From NCBI GenBank assembly GCA_016931155.1, contig JAFGFJ010000004.1, positions 1 through 50,854 on the forward strand: 50,854 nucleotides of DNA, written 5' to 3'. Origin of the DNA: Candidatus Dojkabacteria bacterium. GTDB lineage: Bacteria; Patescibacteria; Dojkabacteria; B142; JAFGFJ01. Positions 17,455-24,163 of this stretch are shown piece after piece; the stretch's first letter is position 1, and each line of letters begins with the position of its first letter. The notes under the pieces are model-generated. The model was not told the DNA's origin. It saw only the letters and a program-made list of their open reading frames with translations, and ran no database searches. Both the position numbers and the translations under genes were made by a program.

Positions 17455-19536
17455 TTATTTATTTGCCACTCTCAATATTTCTTCTACAGTAGTAAGTCCA
17501 TCAAGAGCTTTCATAAAACCATCCTGAATCATCGTTTCCATTCCCTTTTCAATAGCCATCTTCTCAATTTCCTCTACAGAACGGTGCTCCATAACAAGTC
17601 TGCCAATTTTCTCATTGAATCCAAGAGTCTCAAATATCGCCATCCTTCCCTGATACCCGGTGTCTCCACATTTCGGGCAACCCTTTCCTCTGTATAGGTA
17701 TACCTCATTACTCGGAGGTTTTACTGCCTGCATTTTTATAATTTCCGACGAAGGTATCTGGCTGGTATCCTTAGTGCTTACTTTGCCAGGTACAGAAGCA
17801 GGATCAAAAGATTTCGGATAAGAAAACATATCAAATCCCTTGAGACCCGCCAGGACTTTATGTATTTTTTCAACTATTGGAGGTGGGGCGATATATTTTT
17901 CCTTACAGTTTTCGCAGATTTTCCTCACAAGCCTTTGACCGACTGAAACATTAATAGTAGAAGCAAGCAGAAACGGTTCAACCCCCATATCAAGAAGACG
18001 GGGAAGAGCCCCTGCCGCACTATTGGTATGAAGAGTCGCCAGAACCAGGTGACCTGTGAGAGCCGCCTGTACTGCAAGGGCAGCTGTTTCAGCATCACGA
18101 ATTTCTCCCACCATTATTATGTCCGGATCCTGCCTCAAAAAAGATCGAAGACCATTCGCAAAAGAAAGACCTACCTCTTCATTTATTTGCACCTGGGTAA
18201 CCCCTTCTACTCTTATTTCAACCGGATCCTCAAGAGTCATTATATTTACTTCCTGCGTATTTAGTATCTTAAGTGAACTTGCAAGAGTCTGGGTTTTTCC
18301 ACTTCCTGTTGGACCTGTCACAAGAACTATCCCTTGAGTTTTCGCCAGTGCTTCCCTATATGTTTTCAGTGAAGTACCTCTCAGTCCAGTATCTTCGAGA
18401 TTCATAATCCCTCCTCCTTTTTCAAGAAGCCTCATTACAACCTTCTCTCCATATATTGAGGGCATGATTGAAATCCTTATATCTACAGCTCTATCAGCAA
18501 CCTTAATCTGAAACCTGCCATCTTGAGGAACTCGATGTTCATCAATCTTTAAATTTGAAAGAATTTTCAGCCTTGAGACAATAGAGCTTGAAAGCTTCCG
18601 GGGAAGCGTTAACCTCTCAGACAAAACCCCGTTTAGTCTATATCTGACTGCTACCTTACTTTCACGGGGCTCAATATGAATATCAGAAGCGTTAAACCTG
18701 GTAGCATACTCAAGAACCATATTTACAATCCTCGAGACAGGAGCAGATCCTAAGTCTGCCCCGGATAAATCCTGTTCTTTCCCGATAACCGGACCTATCA
18801 CAAAAGCTTCACCGACATCTTCAAGTGCCTCGGTTACTTCTTCTTCAATTTTTACACTGTACTTTGTATCAAGTACCTTCTTTATATCTGTAGGAGTAGC
18901 ATAATAGGGTGCTATTTTCTTGCCGATAACAGCTTCGATGTAATTGACCTTTTGGATATCAATCGGATCGGTCATTGCCACCTTTATGTAATCACCAACC
19001 AGCTCAAAGGCAATTGCACTGTTTTTCTGTGCCGCTTCAAAAGGAATTTTTTGTATTATTTCAGTGGAAATTACTAGCTCACCAAGCTCAATAAAGGGAA
19101 TCCCTGTTATCTCCGATTTCGTCTTGAAAAGATCATTTTCAGAAATCAAACCTTTCTCCACCGCCAGAGATTCAGCACTTCTTCCGGTACTGGCAGACTC
19201 AAACTTCAATGCTTTATACTTTTCAGTATCAATAACTCCTTTCTCAATAAGCTTTGAAAGGACATTAATTGCCCCGGTTCCGTGACTAATCGGAGAAGAT
19301 ACCGGAGCAGACACCGGAGCTTGTGTAGAAACGGTCTGTATTGCACCAGCATCTGACCCCACTGCAGCAGGGACTTCTGCAGGAACAGGATTCTGACCAG
19401 ATGTGTTTGATAGTTGATTTAATCCTGCTGGAGAAACTCCCTTGTCCGGAGCAGATCCATTTACTGGAGCACCCTGAACGAGAGCTTGAAGGTTCGAATC
19501 TAAACTTGAGTTTGTATTATTGACATTGCCGGGCAT
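17455..19536 (-). CDS. pilB: Type IV pilus assembly ATPase PilB (693 aa)
   Basis: A low-complexity N-terminus (about 80 residues, Ser/Pro/Val/Ala-rich) is followed by an MshEN domain (roughly residues 85-230, LIEKGVIDTEKYKALK through IPFIELGELV). The GspE-type ATPase core has ASDIHIEPRES, Walker A GPTGSGKTQT (near residue 407), LEDPVEIRVEG, RQDPDIIMVGEIRDAETA and a His box in LATLHTNSAAGALPRL. Two Cys pairs, CENC (near 540) and CPKCGDTGYQG (near 618), form the expected C4 zinc site but are separated by about 75 residues. PilB extends the pilus. It is the first gene of the operon. A 133-base gap before pilT holds no gene. Confidence 0.95.
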   Translation of the reverse strand: MPGNVNNTNSSLDSNLQALVQGAPVNGSAPDKGVSPAGLNQLSNTSGQNPVPAEVPAAVGSDAGAIQTVSTQAPVSAPVSSPISHGTGAINVLSKLIEKGVIDTEKYKALKFESASTGRSAESLAVEKGLISENDLFKTKSEITGIPFIELGELVISTEIIQKIPFEAAQKNSAIAFELVGDYIKVAMTDPIDIQKVNYIEAVIGKKIAPYYATPTDIKKVLDTKYSVKIEEEVTEALEDVGEAFVIGPVIGKEQDLSGADLGSAPVSRIVNMVLEYATRFNASDIHIEPRESKVAVRYRLNGVLSERLTLPRKLSSSIVSRLKILSNLKIDEHRVPQDGRFQIKVADRAVDIRISIMPSIYGEKVVMRLLEKGGGIMNLEDTGLRGTSLKTYREALAKTQGIVLVTGPTGSGKTQTLASSLKILNTQEVNIMTLEDPVEIRVEGVTQVQINEEVGLSFANGLRSFLRQDPDIIMVGEIRDAETAALAVQAALTGHLVLATLHTNSAAGALPRLLDMGVEPFLLASTINVSVGQRLVRKICENCKEKYIAPPPIVEKIHKVLAGLKGFDMFSYPKSFDPASVPGKVSTKDTSQIPSSEIIKMQAVKPPSNEVYLYRGKGCPKCGDTGYQGRMAIFETLGFNEKIGRLVMEHRSVEEIEKMAIEKGMETMIQDGFMKALDGLTTVEEILRVANK

Positions 19537-19561
19537 GGACAGATTTATTCACAACAAACAG

Positions 19562-19606
19562 CTCCTTTGACTGAAGGAGTAAAATTACTTATTCTATCGT
19601 AAGTAA
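19562..19606. promoter_or_regulatory. holB promoter overlaid by two inverted repeats, in the pilB/holB divergent gap
   Basis: On the + strand TTGACT (19567-19572), a 17-base spacer and TATTCT (19590-19595) form a promoter for holB, whose ATG follows at 19618. CTCCTT (19562-19567) and AAGGAG (19574-19579) form an inverted repeat over the -35 box, and TTACTTA (19585-19591) and TAAGTAA (19600-19606) form one over the -10 box. No convincing -35/-10 pair was found for the leftward pil operon, which may share this region. Operator function is inferred. Confidence 0.5.
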
Positions 19607-19617
19607 ATTACTATTCG

Positions 19618-20352
19618 ATGTCAATTCAGCCTTCCAGCAAAATCATTGAAAGGACAATAAAAAACACAAATTTTGATGATATAGATTCTTTATCGATTAT
19701 TGTTTCCACACAAAACCTGGAACTTCAAAAATATCTTGTTAGCGAACTCACCAGGAAAATAATGGGGGAGGAGAGAAGAAAAGAAAATCCTGACATATTA
19801 AGACTTGAAATATCAGACAGAAATTCAATAGGAATAAATGACATTAAGGGATTGATTGCCAGGTTAAAATACAAACCCTACCAGTCAAAAAGAAAAGTCG
19901 CAATCATTGAAAAAGCAGAAAATATGACATTAGAAGCACAGAATGCTTTCCTGAAAACGCTTGAAGATATACCGGACAGAACTTTCATAATCCTTTCCAC
20001 AGCTAATCACGGAATGCTTTTACCGACAATCCTTTCAAGATGCCGACTTTTCGAAATTAATTCGCAGGAAGAAAAGCAAATTAACTATGATCCTGCTGAA
20101 ATCCTGAAAATGAATCTTTATGAAAGATTTGAGCTAGCTGAAAAAATCTCAAGAATAAAGGAGCCCGGTGAGAAAAGGTCCGAAGTAAATAATCTACTAA
20201 GAAGTTTCATCGAATTCTATAGAGATGATTTAAAAAACAGACCTGAAAATAAAAAAGTCCTGGAGCTGCTCAGTTACACAATGAATGCAATAAACGAAAA
20301 CGTAAATGTGAGGCTTGTTCTTGAAAATTTAATGCTGAATCTGAATGAATAA
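19618..20352 (+). CDS. holB: DNA polymerase III delta-prime subunit-like (HolB)
   Basis: A clamp-loader AAA+ protein. Visible: NPDILRLEISDRNSIGINDI (linker to sensor region), ARLKYKPYQSKRKVAIIEKA (the Walker B strand region, as in delta-prime VVIIDEADRM), LEAQNAFLKTLEDIPDRTFI and STANHGMLLPTILSRCRLFE (sensor 1 and the SRC arginine-finger motif). The N-terminal Walker A is absent, which fits delta-prime rather than DnaX. At 244 residues it is short for the family; the C-terminal collar domain is reduced. It is expected to act in the clamp loader with DnaX and HolA, neither of which is in this window. Confidence 0.82.
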   Translation: MSIQPSSKIIERTIKNTNFDDIDSLSIIVSTQNLELQKYLVSELTRKIMGEERRKENPDILRLEISDRNSIGINDIKGLIARLKYKPYQSKRKVAIIEKAENMTLEAQNAFLKTLEDIPDRTFIILSTANHGMLLPTILSRCRLFEINSQEEKQINYDPAEILKMNLYERFELAEKISRIKEPGEKRSEVNNLLRSFIEFYRDDLKNRPENKKVLELLSYTMNAINENVNVRLVLENLMLNLNE

Positions 20353-20455
20353 TTCTCCGGCAGATGATCATCTCTTTTCTCCAAATACTCAAACAGTTTT
20401 AATGACAACTGAGACTCACTTCAGAGAAATTTTCAAGACATATTTGATCTATTAA
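20345..20455 (+). CDS. Possible 36-residue ORF overlapping the end of holB
   Basis: An ATG at 20345 overlaps the holB stop (ATGAATAA) and gives MNNSPADDHLFSPNTQTVLM and 16 further residues before TAA. The coupling geometry is like other junctions here, but the peptide is short, has no recognised domain and could be the decayed head of a lost gene or chance. Confidence 0.2.
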   Translation: MNNSPADDHLFSPNTQTVLMTTETHFREIFKTYLIY

Positions 20456-20538
20456 TCCATTGGAAATGATTCCCCTTTTATTATTTGCCAAGTTGCTCTA
20501 AATATAGGAAAATATTTATACTTCAGACAAATCAAAAA

Positions 20539-21057
20539 ATGAACAAGTCTCAATTCAATAGAACTATTTATCTAATTTATCTCTGGGGAACCGTGTTCCT
20601 TTGGATGGGATTTATCTGGTGGCTTTCTTCAATTCCAAGACTCAGTCTGACTGGAAACGACACAGAACCATTGCTTCGAGCGGGTGGACAACTCCTGGCT
20701 TTTGGCTTTCTATTTCTTTTAATCTACCGTGCACTTCTTACTTCGTTCAAATTTAGAGTAGAGAGACTTGCATTCTGGAGAACAAGAAAAGAAAAATCAG
20801 AGGACACAGAATTTGTATTTATTGTAGAGACACTTCTACTTTTTATTGCAGTTCTCTTGAGCATATTATATGCAATTGTTGACGAATATCATCAGAGCTT
20901 TGTTGATAAATCAATGGCAAGCGCAAGAGACGTACTTCTGGACACAATCGGTATTCTAACGATTGCACTTATTACTTACTCCCTGCCAATAATTGCGGAG
21001 ACAGAAGTTTTTGCAGTCAGGAAACTGTTCAAGAAAAAACAACTTAAAGCAGATTAA
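20539..21057 (+). CDS. VanZ-like membrane protein (172 aa)
   Basis: The start is set at ATG 20539; the upstream TTG at 20485 adds 18 residues without a membrane-type sequence. Four hydrophobic segments are visible, with the VanZ-type motifs WWLSSIPRL after TM1 and the highly typical DEYHQSFVDKSMASARDVLL between TM3 and TM4. VanZ-family proteins are small inner-membrane proteins, one of which confers teicoplanin resistance; for most members the function is unknown. A highly charged loop (WRTRKEKSEDTEF) lies between TM2 and TM3. The gap to holB (186 bases) holds only the doubtful small ORF. Confidence 0.82.
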   Translation: MNKSQFNRTIYLIYLWGTVFLWMGFIWWLSSIPRLSLTGNDTEPLLRAGGQLLAFGFLFLLIYRALLTSFKFRVERLAFWRTRKEKSEDTEFVFIVETLLLFIAVLLSILYAIVDEYHQSFVDKSMASARDVLLDTIGILTIALITYSLPIIAETEVFAVRKLFKKKQLKAD

Positions 21058-21064
21058 CTGACTC

Positions 21065-21092
21065 TTTTTTATTTTTTATTTTTTATTTTTTA
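21065..21092 (+). repeat. Four tandem TTTTTTA units
   Basis: Four perfect 7-base TTTTTTA copies, followed by TTTTAC, fill the gap between the VanZ-like stop codon and the slipin ATG at 21103. Such tracts change copy number by slippage. A U-rich stretch just before the start could affect ribosome access. There is no hairpin upstream, so it is not a complete terminator. Confidence 0.85.
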
Positions 21093-21102
21093 TTTTACTA
21101 AG

Positions 21103-21867
21103 ATGGAGTTTGGATTTTTTCTCACTTGTCTGAGTGTTATTGGCTTTTTATTCTTTTTAATGATAATCGGAAATATAAGGGTCATAAATGAATACGAAAG
21201 AGGGGTTCTTTTTACTTTTGGAAGATTCTCAAAAGTTGTTGGACCTGGACTCACATTTGTAATCCCAATTGCCCAGAGACTTTCCAAAATAGATATAAGA
21301 ACAAAAACTGTTGATCTTGCGGAACAGGAAGCAATAACAAAAGATAATGTATCAACAAAAATCAGTGCAGTTCTGTATTACAAAATTAATGACGCCGCAA
21401 AATCAATAATAATAGTTGAGAGTTCTGCATGGGCAACTTCCCAGCTTGCTGAAACAACAATGAGAACTATTGTTGGAGAATTTTCTTTGGACGAACTACT
21501 GGCTCACAGAAACAAAGTTGCTCAAAAGATTGAGGAAATAGTGGAAAAGACAACTGAAGAGTGGGGAATAGAAATCCAGGGAGTTGAACTGAAAGATGTA
21601 ATCCTCCCCGATACCATGAAGAGAACCATAGCAAAACAGGCTGAGGCGGAAAGAGAAAAGAGAGCTACGATAATAAACTCTGAAGGAGAAGTTATCGCTT
21701 CACAAAATCTTGCCAGAGCAGCAAAAACAATGGCAACAGCACCCGGAGCACTTCATCTCAGAACATTGAACTCAATCAATGACATCTCCTCAGACCAGTC
21801 AAACACTGTAGTATTTGCTGTGCCAATGGAAATACTGAGAGCCCTGGATGGGTTTAAGAAAAAATAG
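21103..21867 (+). CDS. Slipin / stomatin-like band 7 (SPFH) protein (254 aa)
   Basis: One N-terminal membrane helix (LTCLSVIGFLFFLMIIGNI) is followed by an SPFH domain: VINEYERGVLFTFGRFSKVV, GLTFVIPIAQRL, DIRTKTVDL, and TTMRTIVGEFSLDELLAHR, then the C-terminal AKQAEAEREKRATIINSEGE. These are the markers of the prokaryotic stomatin (slipin) group, which forms oligomers in membrane microdomains. Many slipins are paired with an NfeD protein; none is found here. The function is usually membrane-protein scaffolding, without a proven substrate. Confidence 0.93.
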   Translation: MEFGFFLTCLSVIGFLFFLMIIGNIRVINEYERGVLFTFGRFSKVVGPGLTFVIPIAQRLSKIDIRTKTVDLAEQEAITKDNVSTKISAVLYYKINDAAKSIIIVESSAWATSQLAETTMRTIVGEFSLDELLAHRNKVAQKIEEIVEKTTEEWGIEIQGVELKDVILPDTMKRTIAKQAEAEREKRATIINSEGEVIASQNLARAAKTMATAPGALHLRTLNSINDISSDQSNTVVFAVPMEILRALDGFKKK

Positions 21868-22200
21868 CTGGAGCGACTGGATATGCTTAATACAAAATAG
21901 TTTATGGAAATGACAAGCGAGACGCAAGGTGTTATTTTAGAGCATTTTTAGATCACTATCACCACTTTTGTATCGGGAGATTTTTTGAGGAACTAGTTAA
22001 GTCCTGTTATGGTAAAGATAAAGGGGAAAAAAATAGTTAGTTTTCCGGTGACTACATAGTTCCGATGAAAAATTTACTTTCTTCTAGTTTTTCTGCTACA
22101 ATAAACAGGTTAATTAACCGCTTTTATTAAACTTTCCCCGTCCGAAACGGGGACTGTATTTTCTTTAAGGATTTTTTCGAGTTAAAATGCTTGTTTAACC
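21868..22200 (+). promoter_or_regulatory. gyrB upstream region: promoter candidate and leader hairpin
   Basis: No gene is seen in this 333-base gap. Near its end, TTTACT (22073-22078), an 18-base spacer and an extended -10 (TGC then TACAAT at 22097-22102) form a reasonable promoter. A stem of CCCCGT (22136-22141) and ACGGGG (22147-22152) with a CCGAA loop follows, then a T-rich stretch. A second weaker -10 (TAAAAT, 22183-22188) could give a leaderless gyrB message, in which case the hairpin would end upstream transcription. There is no Shine-Dalgarno before the gyrB ATG. Confidence 0.5.
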
Positions 22201-24153
22201 ATGGCTGACAAGTCTTCAAATTATGATGCTTCAAAAATAACAGTACTCGAAGGACTGCAGGCAGTGAGAAAGAGGCCCGCAATGTACATTGGAGATACTA
22301 GTATGGTAGGACTTCATCATCTCATATGGGAAGTAGTTGACAATGCAATTGACGAAGCACTAGCAGGATTTGCAAACGAGATTGACGTAATACTTCATAG
22401 CGATGGGACAGTGAGTGTGAAAGATAACGGCAGGGGGATACCTATTGATAAGCATAAAACAACCGGGAAAAGCGCCCTTGAAGTAGTACTTACAGTACTT
22501 CACGCAGGAGGAAAGTTTGACAGCGATACTTACAAAGTCTCCTCAGGTCTCCATGGAGTTGGAGTCTCGGTAGTAAACGGGCTTAGTTCATGGCTCAAAG
22601 CCCAGGTTATGAGAGAAGGAAAGATATACGTTCAGGAATACAAACAGGGCATCCCGCAATACGATGTAAAATCGATTCCTGGAGAAAAAGACCAGAAGAC
22701 GGGAACTATTATCACATTCAAGCCCGATACAGAAATATTTGAAACCTCCCAATTCAACCTGAAGATAATTCTTACAAGATTGAGACAGCAAGCGTACCTC
22801 ACAGGGGGAATTACAATGAATATCCAGGATCTTAGAAGTGATGCAGACAGGCTCGAAACAAATGCCTCTCTGCCAAGATATTATTCTTTTCACTTTGAGG
22901 GAGGACTCAAGTCATATGTCAAATATATAAACAAGACAAATACAACAATACACTCAAACATCTACCACGTTAAGAAAAGCACAGATGACATAGAAGTAGA
23001 AGTAGCCCTCCAATATACCGATGATATTCAGGAAAGAGTTTTCGCATTTGCGAACAATATTTTTAATCCAGAAGGAGGAACTCATCTTGCAGGATTCAGA
23101 ACTGCACTTACAAAGTCTTTAAATGAATATTTTGAATCGATAGCTACAGAGAAAGAAAAGGAGATTAAACTGCAGGGAGAAGACACGAGGGAAGGTCTTA
23201 CTGCAATAATTTCAGTTAAGGTAATTGATCCGCAATTCGAAGGTCAAACAAAGATAAAATTAAACAATCCGGAAGTCGGACCAGTTGTCAGAAGCATTGT
23301 AGAAGAATCTTTAAAAACATTTCTTGAAGAGCACCCGACTGATGGGAGGAATATGGTCGGGAAAGCTGTACTGGCAAGCAAAGCAAGAAGAGCGGCGAAA
23401 GCCGCAAGGGAGGCCGTAATAAGGAAAGGTGCACTTGAAGGGGGAACACTTCCAGGAAAACTCGCTGACTGCTCATCAAGAAGCCCCGAGAATGCCGAAA
23501 TTTATATAGTTGAGGGAGATTCGGCAGGAGGATCTGCAAAACAGGGCAGAGACAGGCATACTCAAGCAGTTTTGCCACTGTCCGGAAAACCTATAAATAG
23601 TGAAAAATATAGAATTGACAGAGCTCTTGGAAATGAAAAGTTAAAGGATCTTGTTATTGCGCTTGGAGCTGGAGTTGGAGAGACACTGGATGAGAACAAA
23701 CTCAGATACCACAAGATAATCTTGATGAATGATGCCGATGTTGACGGAGAACACATTACAACGCTTGTTTTAACATTCTTTTTCAGACATTTGAGACCAC
23801 TTATTGAAAAAGGCTATTTATATGTAGCTCAACCGCCACTTTTCAGAATAGAAATGGGAAAAGACGAATTTTATTACGTAACCTCTGAAGAAGAGAAGGA
23901 GGATACACTAAAAAGACTTAGAAAGGAAGGGAAAGAGCCAAAACAAGTACAGAGGTTCAAGGGACTGGGAGAAATGAACCCTGAACAACTATGGGAGACC
24001 ACCATGAACCCGGAAAGCAGAGTATTAAAGCAGATAAATATTGATGATGCAGAGGATGCAGACAGAACTTTTGAAATGCTTATGGGGAATGAAGTTCCAC
24101 CCAGAAAGAAATTTATTCAGACACACAGCACCGATGCTGATCTAGACGTTTAG
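22201..24153 (+). CDS. gyrB: DNA gyrase subunit B
   Basis: The full-length GyrB is 650 residues. The GHKL ATPase domain is clear: RKRPAMYIGDT, WEVVDNAIDEALAG, VKDNGRGIP, and SSGLHGVGVSVVNGLS. The Toprim domain has AEIYIVEGDSAGGSAKQGRD, LPLSGKPINSEK, ILMNDADVDGEHI, and the C-terminal QRFKGLGEMNPEQLWETTMN. Together with GyrA it introduces negative supercoils using ATP. There is no long insertion in the Toprim domain. It is followed after 10 bases by gyrA, so the two are co-expressed. Confidence 0.98.
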   Translation: MADKSSNYDASKITVLEGLQAVRKRPAMYIGDTSMVGLHHLIWEVVDNAIDEALAGFANEIDVILHSDGTVSVKDNGRGIPIDKHKTTGKSALEVVLTVLHAGGKFDSDTYKVSSGLHGVGVSVVNGLSSWLKAQVMREGKIYVQEYKQGIPQYDVKSIPGEKDQKTGTIITFKPDTEIFETSQFNLKIILTRLRQQAYLTGGITMNIQDLRSDADRLETNASLPRYYSFHFEGGLKSYVKYINKTNTTIHSNIYHVKKSTDDIEVEVALQYTDDIQERVFAFANNIFNPEGGTHLAGFRTALTKSLNEYFESIATEKEKEIKLQGEDTREGLTAIISVKVIDPQFEGQTKIKLNNPEVGPVVRSIVEESLKTFLEEHPTDGRNMVGKAVLASKARRAAKAAREAVIRKGALEGGTLPGKLADCSSRSPENAEIYIVEGDSAGGSAKQGRDRHTQAVLPLSGKPINSEKYRIDRALGNEKLKDLVIALGAGVGETLDENKLRYHKIILMNDADVDGEHITTLVLTFFFRHLRPLIEKGYLYVAQPPLFRIEMGKDEFYYVTSEEEKEDTLKRLRKEGKEPKQVQRFKGLGEMNPEQLWETTMNPESRVLKQINIDDAEDADRTFEMLMGNEVPPRKKFIQTHSTDADLDV

Positions 24154-24163
24154 AATTTTAATA

